Assembly (NCBI GenBank): GCA_037893245.1
Contig: JBAIAA010000597.1
Coordinates: 248,001-312,000 of the forward strand
Direction: 5' to 3'
DNA length: 64,000 nucleotides
Source of the DNA: Crossaster papposus
Lineage: Eukaryota; Echinodermata; Asteroidea; Velatida; Solasteridae
The number at the start of each line of letters is the position of its first letter. The stretch's first letter is position 1. A model generated the notes under the pieces. The model was given only the letters and a program-made list of their open reading frames with translations. It ran no database searches and was not told where the DNA came from. Positions 43,774 to 54,229 of this stretch are shown piece after piece. The position numbers were made by a program, and so were the translations under genes.

Positions 43774-44165
43774 TAGAGCTATGTTAAATTACTAGAGCGC
43801 TAACTCCTCATTCTTACGCGCGGAGATACTTCGAATTCATCCTGCGCACAGACATTTTAAATTTATGTGCCTGTTGTAGAACATATTAAAAAAGGATGGA
43901 ATGTATTTTTACCGTATACTCTAAATGCAACGCGCGTGCATTTATAACAGACGCGTCATACCAAATAAAAACGGCACGACAAAGCGAATACGCACATAAC
44001 GCATTTGCGATGATTACGCAGGGAAAACAATACAACGCTCATTTGCTGATTGTGCGTTTCAGTTTTGGGCGTATCGGCTTCGGTTACGCACTGTATATAA
44101 TACAAACGCGGATATGAAAATAACCGTACAAAAGCCGTACAAAATGTTGAGTTTTCCATAGAGTT
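43774..44165 (+). mobile_element. MITE family X, right-truncated copy
   Basis: Starts with the same 33-bp terminus as 25,958-26,394 (TAGAGCTATGTTAAATTACT.. 43,774-43,806). It aligns through AACGCGCGTGCA, TTTTGGGCGTATCGGCTTCG, AAAAGCCGTACA and TTTTCCATAG, then loses similarity after about 44,165, before the right terminus. Orientation is opposite to the first copy. Confidence 0.85.
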
Positions 44166-44699
44166 CAAACTATTTATTGTCAGACTGAATAACAATTCGT
44201 GTACACAAAAAAATAGAAAAAGGGCACTACTCCGCCAAAGCCAAGCCATACACACATTTTAAAGTGACCCAGATTCCTGATCTGGATACATAACATTTAC
44301 TATCTACCCATCATTTTTCGTTCAAATTTCCCATTGTTGGGTCTGTAATCCTACTATAAACAGCCCGACAGATAGGGGTGAATACATAACCTCCGCCAAA
44401 GATGGGCGGAGCTATTAAACACGGGGAGAATCAGGCCATACATAATGTATGCATGTAACTATATGTTGACCACCGAAAATAGTTTTGACAACTTGAACCA
44501 TGTATCAACATTTGACATCAGTTCTGCTGTAAAATGTAACAAGCTAGAGCCTTTATTTACGTCATATGGATTTACTGTATACCAGAAGTATCATTATTTT
44601 AAAACTATTTGCTTTTGCTGAAATTTGGATGAGTTAGGTATGGCAAGCCAAAGCGGAATTAATTTAAAACCGTATTTTTTGGCCAACACCCAACATTGT
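44166..44699. other. Unrecognised sequence
   Basis: Contains CTCCGCCAAAG words (44,231, 44,391) and a small GGCGGAG palindrome, but no gene or element boundaries can be supported. Confidence 0.4.
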
Positions 44700-45137
44700 A
44701 TGCAAGACTAACTCGTTTTTTTCGTGCAGGACCCAATATTTTGTGCAAGACCCCCAACAATTTTATATGCAAGACCCAAATTGTTATGCAAGACCCATTT
44801 TTTCCTGCAAGACCCAATTTTACATGCAAGACCCAATTTTTCATGCAAGACTCAACATTTCATGCAAGAACAAATTTTACATGCAAGACCAAAATTGTGT
44901 GCAACACCAAAATGTTCGCGCAAGAACAACATTTTCCGGCAAGACCAACATTTTACTGCAAGACCCAATTTTATATGCAAGACCCAAATTGTTATGCAAG
45001 ACCCAATTTTTCCTGCAAGACCCAAAGTTTTATGCAAGACCCAATTTTTCGTGCAAGACTCAATTTTTCGTGCAAGACCAAATGTTACAAGCAAGACCAA
45101 AATTGTGTGCAACACCAAATTTTTCGCGCAAGATGCA
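44700..45137. repeat. 19-bp minisatellite (TGCAAGACCCAATTTTTCC)
   Basis: About 23 monomers of about 19 bp (TGCAAGACCCAATTTTNNN with YATGCAAGACC variants and AACA/AAAATTG forms). As in the 2.4-3.4-kb array, no monomer supplies a forward stop, and because 19 is not a multiple of 3, all three forward frames are open for up to about 160 codons. A higher-order repeat is visible: the run ATTTTTCCTGCAAGACCC..TGTGTGCAACACCAAA occurs at about 44,800-44,912 and again at about 45,008-45,118. Not a gene. Confidence 0.92.
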
Positions 45138-45514
45138 CGTGACATATTGTGTATGGTGGCCCTGAAGGGACATCGCACATTTCTGCTTAGATTTGTTTCA
45201 ACAGAACTTCTTTAGCATTCGAATGCCGAATAAGGAGCAGTAGACCATGGGACGAGTGCTATTATTGTGTTCGTTCGTGATCCCCATTTTGGTACAAAAT
45301 GAAAACATCGAAGTTCATTCAAGTTGTTGTTGCTAAATTGCCAAACTGCATAACTGAAGCCAAAACTGAAACACAGTTTCATTTAACAAAACGGCACTCG
45401 CGTGACTAAACCTAAATTGTGACCAATCGGAAATACTGTGTTATGAGTTTCTGTCGGCATCAAATCAGCGCTATCGTTACGCACAGTTTCTGACCCGATG
45501 TACAGCAATCCAAC
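45138..45514. other. Upstream region of the DUF7869-like gene
   Basis: No TATA box or repeat recognised. It ends in CAATCCAACATGG, giving the candidate ATG at 45,515 in the typical CAACATGGCGGC context often seen at invertebrate start codons. Confidence 0.35.
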
Positions 45515-45840
45515 ATGGCGGCTTCTAAAGACGACACCGAGCCTTTATTTACGTGCATTTTGCACCGTAATCTAGAGCCAAAGGCAGGGTTTCACCTTTT
45601 TTTATTCAAAGCTGGTCTCGCTTCCTCGAGTTTGCTGACAAATGGAAGAGTTTGAAGGAAAAACAGTCAGATATAGCGAGATAATTTCTGGCCAAACATG
45701 ACTCCGTGTTGCAGAGAGCGGATGGGTTAGCATCGGCAGGCGGACCACCGAAACCTTGCTACGCCCGGTTTACGGACATCAATAAGATAGAGCAAGTCAT
45801 GCTGTCCAAGAGAAACGACAAAGGGAAATCTTTGGAACCG
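45515..45840 (+). pseudogene. DUF7869-like gene, first exon
   Basis: MAASKDDTEPLFTCILHRNL starts at 45,515. After a probable one-base shift near 45,600 the frame continues SWSRFLEFADKWKSLKEKQS, one TAA (about 45,680), then HDSVLQRADGLASAGGPPKP and CYARFTDINKIEQVMLSKRN up to a donor CCG|GTAGGT at 45,841. The C-Y-x-R-F-T element is commonly seen near the N-terminus of such transposon-like proteins. Assignment to the same gene as the downstream exons rests on strand, order and this motif. Confidence 0.5.
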
Positions 45841-46799
45841 GTAGGTGTTGCAGTGACGTTCAGGCCTAGCCCATGATATTTGTTGTCTGTTGTCGAATGA
45901 ATGCGCATGATCCTGCCTCCACTTTAGCACTTTAGACCTCAATCAGGGCGATATAACACCTCAGTGTTTATTTGTGGTTCCGAAAAAGATTTTGATGCTC
46001 TTAAATTACATTTACGATAACAGGCCATATTCTCTTAACTATGATATTGACCTTATATACGGGGCCACACATTCGAACACGCTTTATGTTATTATAGTTC
46101 TGTATATTGTACCTCTTTCTTTTGTCATTTGTCAATGTAGAATATGTTATGGAATGAATGTGTTGTCGGTGCTGTGCATGTTTTCGGGGGTCATACTAAT
46201 AACCGACAACACATCAAAAACATTTGATAGTGACCAAAGAGGGAGAAAACTATAATAATACAATACAAAAAGTCAAAAGATTGTCATTCAACTCGAGGTT
46301 GCAATTAATTTTTAAAATGGATATCTTTTTTCACGCGAATTTTGTTCTATATCCAGCATGAACGTTGGCCGCTATTTTGCCTTCTGGCTAAAGTTTGACA
46401 TTAAGCACGAGTCTATCAGATGTGGTTGTAGCTGCTACCATAGACTCGTGCATAATTTCAAGCCGCAGTAAAGTAATCCGTACACAGCCTACAGCAACTC
46501 CGCGTGCTAATTTAATAAATGAAATTGTTGGATTCACGACAACTTAGCTACACATAAATGTAGCTCGTCAAATCTCGTTTATGTCAAATTACGTGTACTT
46601 AAATTTAGCCAGCTCTGGCTAAGTACATGTATACACCTATCTTTTATCCCCTTGTTTATCAAGGGGGGGGGGGTGTGTTTGAGAAAACATTAGGTGTGAA
46701 GCGTGTGCAACTTTGGCTCCATATTTTTGTGTAGAACATTTTAAAAAGAAAGAAAAATAGGGACAAGGGACAAACTAAATTTCTTTTCTTGTAACAAGT
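45841..46799. other. Intron-like sequence with a short hairpin
   Basis: Contains a hairpin with 16-bp arms, TTAAGCACGAGTCTAT (46,401-46,416) and ATAGACTCGTGCATAA (46,439-46,454), with one mismatch and a loop of about 22 bp. A short G run lies near 46,664. No gene. Confidence 0.55.
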
Positions 46800-47970
46800 C
46801 ATTTCCAAATTCCATCGATTGTATTTTTCCCTTCTGTTTTCTCTCTAGATTTAACCTTATATGCAGTTGCTAATCAGGAGACGAGCAGTGATGATGAAAA
46901 ACCTCTAAAGAAGACTTGTGTTTACTCAGATCCAGTGCCAGCCCACCATCTAAGCCCCAACGTTAGAAGCATGACCTACCGGCTATGTGCATTATCTGCC
47001 AAAAATAGCATGGGTTGTGAATATTGCAACATTAATGTGCTCACTTCAGTGATTTTGTGATTGTTATAATTCTTAATTTTAGAGGGAAAAGCTGAGAGAA
47101 TTATTCTCGAACTGGTTTTTGTTTACTAAATGACTAAATATTTAAGACAAGTCAGAAGCATTTTTTTGACACTTTTCATTCTTTTCACGCAGTTAACTTC
47201 CACTATCCCTGTTCCAATGAGGGCAACTATTTACAAGGTTCTTTCTAATTGAAAAGTGTAACCTAGTTGAAACTTATTCGTGAAACATCCGTTATGGAGT
47301 ATGAATATCCCTCTTACTGAGAAAAGATGGTACATGTACTCAAATAGGCATTTACACAAATTTAAATGTAATTATTATTATTTGCAAATGGTGCATACAA
47401 TTCACCATTTCTGTAATTTCAGATGTTATTACAACATTGACTTTAATCACAATTTTGCAAAAAAATGAGTGAGTACAGAAGTTTATGTACTAATGCAGAC
47501 AAGAATAAAATGACAAACAATAGATATTGTGTGGATCTTATCTTTTGATGTATTTCATTATTATGTATTTCATTACAAGCTCGCCTTGCATGAAATCCTA
47601 ATAAAATTCCCCTTTAAACAAAACACTGAGCTGATTGAACCCCCCCCCCCCCCCTAAATAGATACAAAATATTGCAGATTGAAATTGAATATAAGCCATT
47701 TTATTTATCAATCAATTATCTAATAACACACTTAAATGGATCAATCTGGGCACCCATCAACCCAAAGAGAGTGATTTACAAATAGTTAATATTTGTCACC
47801 AGCAACTTTTTCCTGTCATGTACATGTACATGCTTCATGAGGCGAGTTGGCTTGAGTCAATACAATATTAGGTGAACAAAAGTATGGGGCGAACTGGCTT
47901 TGGGGCGAATGTGTTATAAAAACAAGGCGAGAAAAACCAACTCGCCCCATGTTATTTTCGCCCCATCAAA
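46800..47970 (+). repeat. Segmental duplication, copy 1
   Basis: Matches 55,950-57,605 in the same orientation. Shared landmarks in order: GATTGTATTTTTCCC, ATGCAGTTGCTAATCA, TCCAGTGCCAGCC, GGAGTATGAATATCCC, TTGACTTTAATCACAAT, TTGAGTCAATA, GTATGGGGCGAA, AGGCGAGAAAAACCAACTCG. This copy lacks the SINE of copy 2 and has a 15-base poly(C) tract at 47,641. Confidence 0.9.
46849..47060 (+). pseudogene. Possible DUF7869-like gene exon within duplicated block, copy 1
   Basis: Acceptor TCTCTCTAG ends at 46,848, and an open stretch of about 70 codons follows: LYAVANQETSSDDEKPLKKT, then SDPVPAHHLSPNVRSMTYRL and CNINVLTSVIL before TGA. No donor is clear. The paralogous block at 55,990 carries the same sequence with a one-base difference that shifts the frame and a SINE insertion. 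Coding status is uncertain. Confidence 0.35.
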
Positions 47971-49385
47971 TTTTTAACGTGAAATAACTCTCCAAAGTGC
48001 CACTTTTGCAAAAATGAACACCCCAAATGTTGTTAGGTATGCCCTCAAGATCAATTTGTGGAAGTTTTATTATGTAACAAGTTGGGGATCACGAAAATGT
48101 CTTTCTGAAAGAATTTTGTGACTTCGTCCCATGGTCTACATGTAGTATGTGCTGAACATCGAACGAGGAAAGCAGCTTCGTACAGTAACGTTGGGATGTT
48201 GACCTTTTCCATCCGTTACCACTCAAAATCACTTCATTTCAAATGCAGAATACTACGCAACTATGGACAAATATTCAAATAACCACCAGGTAGATCAATT
48301 TCTATTCTTAAATGTTTTTTGGGGTTTTTTTTTATTTAATTTTATTATTAACTTAACAAAATACACAAAACAAATATATTATATAATTGTTTTTATTCAA
48401 TCTGCACAAACCTTTCAAGAATTTGCAATTTAGATACAAACTTTTGCACAGTATTAGTAGCAATGGCTATTCCCCCACATAATTGTATCTAACTTAATAC
48501 TCAAGTGTAGGCACCTGTGCTTAAATTTACAGTTAAAAATAAATTTCAAATAATGCAAACATTCAATATTGTATCAAAAACAATAGATTGACATTACACA
48601 ATTACATGTATGTTTAAACGCACATGAGTATGGCTTTCCCACCAGTTCCCAAATTAAATCCATTTATTTTAACTTGTTCACAATCAAACAAAATATGCTT
48701 CATTGCCTCGGAAAAATTTGAATAAAAAGAGGGAGAATCATCATTCACAATTTTCATTTCGAAAAGTCTCACATGTTTAGCGTCAGCGCCCGCTTCCTTT
48801 TTGTGGACGGCCTCCTTTTTTCTTTTCTTTTTCTTTTTGAAAAAAATGATAAATTTGACCATTTGGGCAAAACAAATTAAAAATAAAAACATTTTGTTTT
48901 AAAGATAATTAAATTTTAAGAACGTATTTTAGACTTTAGCATCACTGTGTACATGCTCTGGAAAAAAATTATAATAGGAAGGCTAGGGTGTGACGTGTAG
49001 TCGTGTACGGTGCTGTCTTGATCGACCCACATGAATTTAAATTTCTAATCGAGGGTGAACCATGTTTTAATTTTAAATTGGAAGATAGGGTGTGACATGT
49101 TTACTGCATGACTCAAATTAAGATGTGTCGGGTGGCCATTTTGAAAAAAAGAAAGACAAAAAAGGGCCTCCTCCTTCCTTTAAAAAAAAAGGCATGACGC
49201 TAAACATTTTTTTTTTTTTATTTGGCCTAATGTTAAGTTTCTCTCAAAATCTAAAAAACCGCCCTCCCTGTATGACGTATTGTTCGTTAATGTCGCTAAC
49301 TAGTTTGGTAAAGGTGGGTCAACTAAATTACACGATACCCGTAACCACCATCATTTTTTCATTTTGTTGTCTATTTTACTTTCAG
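47971..49385. other. Intron-like sequence, low complexity
   Basis: AT-rich. A 92-codon reverse frame (48,614-48,892) rich in Lys is driven by a poly(T)/poly(C) tract and is not convincing. TCCCATGGTCTAC (48,127) weakly echoes GTAGACCATGGGA (45,241) in inverted orientation. Confidence 0.4.
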
Positions 49386-49635
49386 AATATAAATTTAGAC
49401 TCCGATCTCCTGGTCCAGTGGGACCGAGATGGTACTAAAAATGTCGTATCTCAGAAGGACATTATTAGTTGCCTCGGGCCAGTTAGAGTTGGTTCGGTCA
49501 TTTCCATGGAGTGGAGCGGTATACTCTGGACTGGGAGGGTTTTGGACACCACTGACGAGTCGGATAAAGATGATGACGACATCCCTTTAGCCACTTTGAA
49601 AAGGGTGCTTGATCTTGATGGTATGATACTTGAAG
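49386..49635 (+). pseudogene. DUF7869-like gene exon with small-barrel (Tudor/chromo-like) pattern
   Basis: Acceptor TACTTTCAG ends at 49,385, and a donor GAAG|GTATAT follows 49,635. The product reads NINLDSDLLVQWDRDGTKNV, then SQKDIISCLGPVRVGSVISM and EWSGILWTGRVLDTTDESDK, followed by an acidic tail. Alternating hydrophobic residues with W-D..V-x-V-G-S..W-x-G-x-V are like the short barrel modules found at the N-terminus of many invertebrate transposon-like genes. No stop interrupts it. The domain assignment is by pattern only. Confidence 0.55.
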
Positions 49636-51216
49636 GTATATTTTTCAATCCCTGCTTTTCACTAACCTTGAAAAAGTCATTCATAACGCTTTTTTTTCTT
49701 GTTATTTCAATGAACGTCCGTCATTTGAAGAAACAAAATTAAGACTTGGAAGCATTTCCAATTTTGTCAGAAAAAAAATTCTTGAAAATACACTGGACTC
49801 TCTATAATATTTGCACACGGTAAAAGAAGTTACGTGCATCGTAACATGTATCTGTTTCTCTAGCTATTGTACATGACATGCAAATAATTTAGTCAGATCA
49901 AATAATATCTTTAAAACAGGTGGGATTCATGCCAATTTTCAGTCATGTGTACATGCACCTCAATTACACAAATTGCTGCTGATATAAGTAAATACTTGTT
50001 GTCATGCAGTGCAATGTATTGATGCCGTAAAGACGATGCTGCATTAGATTGGGAAAAGTGATGAGCAATCACAGCTGTGCCAAAACACAGGCTGTTTGGA
50101 GGACATTTTGCAGCCTGCACTTAGGGTACCGTACGTTCAGACGGTGGCGTAAGTTAAGTTAAACTACTCTTGTGACGTCACTCTATTCAGAAAAGTGTCG
50201 ATTATTTTAAAGAATGTACACTTAACTGTACATTCTTTTAAGAATTAACAGAACAAGAACGACTCAATGGACACAGAAATTGCTATTGTTATATTTATTA
50301 CAACTTTAGTAAGAGCTATGTTGACAATTTCTCTAGAGCTCTCAACAGTTGTTTTGGAGGTCTCTTTGCTGTGTCGACGCACTTTTGCGGTTTCGGCCCG
50401 GCTGACTGCTCTCCTATGGTGCTCACTGGTTCTGGCCACCGAAGCCATTGTCATGCTCGACCGTATGGAGTGGTTTGTCCAAAAGCCTTGTTGCACAGAT
50501 TTGCCACAACCTGGGATATCAACAATAACAAAAATCAAATAAAATGGATGCGCCAACCCGCATGTAACAAATTGCATCAAGGTTTGTTTAAAACATTCGA
50601 AAATTAAAATGGCCCAAGAACTTTGAGAAAAGAAAATGGGGAGGATAAACCATTTTATTAGCAAGGTCGAAGCGATGGTTCGCAATTTAAAATATGTACA
50701 TGTAGTAGGAATTGATTTCTTGTAAATGGGAATAATTTTCGACGGAGATAGGCCATAGTTATGTCATACGTTCAAAGGTCCTAAAAAGTACTACTAATGC
50801 ACAACTTTAAAAGGGCCAATATACATGTACGTAGAACACGTACATGTACTTTACATTCGCTAACTCGCCCATGCTGTCCTGTTGTAGCAAAAACGGCAGA
50901 AAAACCAACAGAAATTTGTTTTGTTCCGAGTCTGGTTTGACATGTGATAATGAAACCGTTCAGAGTTTAACAAAAGGCTAGTATATTTTTAGACACGAAA
51001 TAATGACTACTGACGCTGAGTTACATCATAAAATGGGGCTAACAATATTATTATAAGCAAAAATTAGCTGCTGATGAGAGCTAAGCCAAATGTTGGGAAT
51101 AAAAAGTTCTTGTTTTCATTTCTTGCTTATTTTCCATCATTACCTGATCCGTTACAAGAAGTCCAAATCGGCCACGAGTGTAGGAAGTTTCTTCACCTCT
51201 GAATCAGCCGCTTTAG
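49636..51216. other. Intron-like sequence with a 12-bp-arm hairpin
   Basis: A perfect hairpin AAAGAATGTACA / TGTACATTCTTT (50,209-50,220 and 50,227-50,238; loop CTTAAC). Overlapping frames of 91 codons (forward) and 146 codons (reverse) at 50,245-50,685 carry no recognised domain. Nothing else supported. Confidence 0.45.
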
Positions 51217-51375
51217 TATAAATCCTCATTGGAGTATAAATCCTCATTGGAATATAAATCCTCATTGGAGTATAAATCCTCATTGGAGTATAAATCCTCA
51301 TTGGAGTATAAATCCTCATTGGAGTATAAATCCTCATTGTAGTATAAATCCTCATTGTAGTATAAATCCTCATCG
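51217..51375. repeat. 18-bp minisatellite (AGTATAAATCCTCATTGG)
   Basis: About nine copies, almost identical, with G/A and TGG/TGT variants in the last copies. The reverse frame reads as a Met-Arg-Ile-Tyr-Thr-Pro repeat because the unit is a multiple of 3. Confidence 0.94.
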
Positions 51376-51959
51376 AATATGTCCCAAAATACCCATCAAA
51401 ATAAATTGGCGAGTCAGTTCTTGAGGTGACACAACATATCTTCCAACGTATTCCTACTCAAAAATATGTACGGATCATCACTGGAAGACACACCCGACGC
51501 ACAACAATGTATGGCATCAAATGACTTCGATGTCGAATGTACTAGGCATTTTAAACACCCTCATTTTTATACCCAGCACGATATGTGGCAGAGGGGTACC
51601 CCTCTCTTATCCCTATACTTTATACGCACTCAACACTATTGTAACCTAACCCATCCCCCCTTGAAACCTACAAAAGGAATTCCTGAGATTCCGGGAACAC
51701 AATGGTCAACACAAAAGAGGGGGGTTTTCTCTGCCACATATCGTGCTTCATATGCTCATTTTACCCAAGCTTTATTCAATTGTTTGGTTACGCAACACGG
51801 AGACCAGACAGGACAAAGCTTTCACATACCTTAGTAGCTTTTACCACTGAACAATTAATGGACTTAATTCATCTCATACTCTAAAGCATTAGTAAGAATT
51901 GACACTTGTTGTTCCTTTTAAATATTGACAATAGGTGTAAAAGGAACGTAGTTTAAGTC
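51376..51959. other. Unrecognised intron-like sequence
   Basis: A 122-codon forward frame (51,466-51,834) has no domain I can name and is compositionally ordinary. Confidence 0.35.
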
Positions 51960-52066
51960 GGAGAAACGACTCAAAAGGTGGACATTCTTTGATTCAAATT
52001 GGGCTCGGGCGCTGCGCGTCCTCGCCCATTCGAATCAAAGAATGTCCACTTTTTCGTCATTTCTCC
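51960..52066. mobile_element. Hairpin with GC-rich shared loop, instance 1
   Basis: Arms 51,960-52,004 and 52,024-52,066 are near-perfect reverse complements (GTGGACATTCTTTGATTC in both) with three small differences. The loop (52,005-52,023) with its closing bases reads GGGCTCGGGCGCTGCGCGTC then CTCGCCC. The same loop, with unrelated arms, occurs at 59,429-59,537. The arm sequence is AT-rich and looks like local DNA, while the loop is GC-rich. Confidence 0.85.
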
Positions 52067-52438
52067 TTAACCTAATCCAAAAATACTAAGTTATTCCGTC
52101 CGTTGGAACGCTCTTATCCACCCGCGCGGCGTAAGTACATTTTGTACAGGATGACCCGTGCATACAACACAATAAATATGCAGTGAGTGTAGAAATATTT
52201 AAATTACTAGTTTATGCATAATGTCAAATGTGTAGTTTAACATATTTCAAAATTTAAATATTTCAACAATACAAAAAACAATAACGATATCATTCAATAT
52301 GCTTAGCAAAATAATATTCTCCTCAAAAAATCTGAGTCATGATGGTAAAGCAATGCCTACAGTGATGGAATTGTTGGTGATACACTACCATTTCAGACAT
52401 TTGAATAATTTGTGAGGATTTTGTGTCTTCTGCTGTAG

Positions 52439-52543
52439 GCATTACTTGATAGATATCCAGACAGACTCAAACTCCAGGATTCATCTCAGGCGAACACTGA
52501 AGAATGCTCCGCCCCTAAAAAGATCAACAGAATTGAACACGGG
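52439..52543 (+). pseudogene. DUF7869-like gene, duplicated exon, open copy
   Basis: A 35-codon phase-0 exon between TGCTGTAG and G|GTGAGT: ALLDRYPDRLKLQDSSQANT then EECSAPKKINRIEHG. It is intact. Low similarity to known domains. It is probably part of the linker between the N-terminal module and the core. Confidence 0.55.
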
Positions 52544-52689
52544 GTGAGTTTTTGCCTTTTGGTTTTTGTTACCGAGACACGTAAATGGTAAAGTAAGTTT
52601 TGATAGGTGAAGCAGTGCCTGCATTGATCTGAAGACTTTTGAGGATCCACTATCATTTTACGAGGTTTAATTAATTTGAGTTTTGGTAG

Positions 52690-52797
52690 ACATCTCTTGA
52701 TTGACATCCAGACAAAATCAAACCCCAGGATTCATCTCGGCCAAACACTGAAGACTGCTCCGCCCCTAAAGAGGATCAACCGAATTCAAACATAGGG
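52690..52797 (+). pseudogene. DUF7869-like gene, duplicated exon, stopped copy
   Basis: A 36-codon equivalent of the exon at 52,439 with TGA as its fifth codon (TSLD*), then HPDKIKPQDSSRPNTEDCSA. Splice sites are preserved. If included in the mRNA it would terminate translation, and skipping it would restore the frame. Confidence 0.6.
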
Positions 52798-52904
52798 GTG
52801 AGTTTTTGCCTTTTGCTATTTGTTACAGATACAATAATATGTGAAACTAGTTTGATTAGAAAATTTGCGAAAATGTTTCGATTTTCTTTTGATTTTCACC
52901 ACAG

Positions 52905-53084
52905 ACTCCAAACCAAGGAAAACTAGGTTCGTACCACACAAGTATGCCCCTTGCCGATGCCCGAGAAACTGCTGAATCTTGTGAGATAAGCCAAATGTTG
53001 GTTACTCTCGCGGGTACAAATGAGCGCATACTTTGCTGCTTTGGTACTTCCAAGCCCACTCAACCGATGAATACTACTTCAAAG
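52905..53084 (+). pseudogene. DUF7869-like gene exon (60 codons)
   Basis: Acceptor TTTTCACCACAG, donor AAAG|GTGACA, phase 0 both sides. The product starts TPNQGKLGSYHTSMPLADAR and ends ERILCCFGTSKPTQPMNTTS-K, with no stops. No domain is recognised. Correct spacing and phase between neighbouring exons support it as real coding sequence. Confidence 0.55.
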
Positions 53085-53201
53085 GTGACATCACAAAACT
53101 AAAGTGTACAGTGTTTTTTAGATGTGTTTAAAACAATTCAGAGCTTAATCTATGTACAAGGTACAAATTTACCTTGTGATTATTCTTTCCCATTTTTGTA
53201 G

Positions 53202-53658
53202 AATCGCAAAGCAAGAAAAAGAAAATGTTGTCAAGAAGAATGGCAACGAAGCATCCAGGAGATGGGGCCTTCTTGTTCCACAACATGCAGGCAACAATAC
53301 ACAGCACAGATTTATTCTACTGAGAGAGATGCAATCTTTTTTCAATACTGCGGAACAGGCTCTTATGAAAGGCAACGAGACTTCATTCTTCAAAACGTGC
53401 ATGAAAATCAAAACAAGAAAAAGACATCTTCAAAATGCACATATGTTTATCACTTGCCATTGAATAAAATAAAGATACGTGTGTGTCAGATGTTCTTTCT
53501 AAACACTCTTAGAGTTGGACAACAAAACTGTTGGCTACACCTTGAAAAAACGAAAGCACTGTTTTGCGCCAAAGACAAAAGAGGAAAACATAGCCCAGCA
53601 AACAAGACTTCCGGTGACAAATTGACAGAAATTCGCAATCACATCAAGAGATTCCCAG
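53202..53658 (+). pseudogene. DUF7869-like gene, N-terminal core exon, part 1
   Basis: Acceptor TTTTTGTAG ends at 53,201. The product includes CSTTCRQQYTAQIYSTERDA, IFFQYCGTGSYERQRDFILQ, KIRVCQMFFLNTLRVGQQNC and GDKLTEIRNHIKRFPA. The spacing C-x3-C..R-x-x-I/F-x-x-Y/F-W/C..Q-R-x-F-I..V-C-x-x-F-F-L-x-T-L..I-x-x-H-I..F-P matches the N-terminal core that I know from this family. The frame is open up to the inserted MITE at 53,659. Confidence 0.75.
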
Positions 53659-53838
53659 CAGGCCCGTACGCAGGATTTTTTATGGGTGGGTGCGAATTTG
53701 TACTTGATGGGACCAACAGTGGGACCAACAGTTTTCGTGTGCCAGTACTGTTATTTCTACATCAAAAAAACATTATTTACCCCGGAAGATGTGGACCTTT
53801 TGGTAATTTGGGGGGGAGGGGGGGGGGGGGGGGGGGTG
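53659..53838 (+). mobile_element. MITE family Y inserted in exon (right-end truncated)
   Basis: Starts CAGGCCCGTACGCAGGATTT as at 59,142-59,337 and matches that copy (reverse-complemented) through TGTGCCAGTACTGTTATTTC, ACATCAAAA, ATTATTTACCCCGGAA and GGACCTTTTGGTAATTTGG. It ends in a poly(G) tract (53,812-53,836) without the right terminal repeat. It separates ..HIKRFPA from HSHYCKNSTKRRYLPPDL, which are adjacent in the family. An internal duplication GGGACCAACAGT x2 is present. Confidence 0.85.
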
Positions 53839-54229
53839 CATTCGCACTACTGTAAAAACAGTACAAAAAGAAGATACCTCCCGCCGGATTTGAGTGTAAT
53901 GAGTCTACACAACCACTCACTGAAGATATACAGACGTATCTTCAATACTGAGTTCTACCTCAGTTTCCACATTCCCAAGAAGGATGAGTGTAACACTTGC
54001 ACTTGTTTCGCAAAAGCAGCACCGGAGCTTAAAAAACAACAACAGCTGAAAAATAAAGAAAGGGCAAGAGATGAGAAGGTTAAAAGACAAACAAAGAGCA
54101 GTCACTGATCCATCATTTTCATCATTTACAATGGACTTGTCAACACCTTTATCCAACACTTCTGTGCTGTTTTACAAACGAAAGTTGTTGTCTTATAACT
54201 TTACAGTCTACGACCAGAGCAATAGGGAC
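53839..54229 (+). pseudogene. DUF7869-like gene, core exon, part 2
   Basis: After the MITE: SHYCKNSTKRRYLPPDLSVM, EFYLSFHIPKKDECNTCTCF (the F-x-x-P-K-K-D-x-C-x-x-C block), then a Lys/Glu/Gln coiled stretch. A frameshift near 54,090 moves to DPSFSSFTMDLSTPLSNTSV and FYKRKLLSYNFTVYDQSNRD (54,071-54,220). The order and motifs (PKKD-x-C-x-x-C, then Y-x-R/K-L-x-x-Y-N-x-T-V-Y-D) fit the family exactly. Confidence 0.78.

Larger units (their letters stand above)
52331..52836 (+). repeat. Tandem duplication of an exon with flanking intron, about 253-bp unit
   Basis: Copy 1 52,331-52,585 and copy 2 52,586-52,836 share ATCCAGACA, TCAAAC(T/C)CCAGGATTCATC, AACACTGAAGA, TGCTCCGCCCCTAAA and GGGGTGAGTTTTTGCCTTTT in order. 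Each contains one acceptor, one exon and one GGG|GTGAGT donor. Confidence 0.9.

Noticed and set aside
48614-48892. Reverse 92-codon Lys-rich frame
   Set aside because: Its middle is a translated homopolymer-rich tract, there is no domain, and it lies in an intron-like region.
50245-50685. Reverse 146-codon and forward 91-codon overlapping frames
   Set aside because: No motif could be named on either strand. The overlap means at most one could be real, and neither has splice or start support.
51466-51834. Forward 122-codon frame
   Set aside because: No domain, no splice sites matched to neighbouring exons, ordinary composition.
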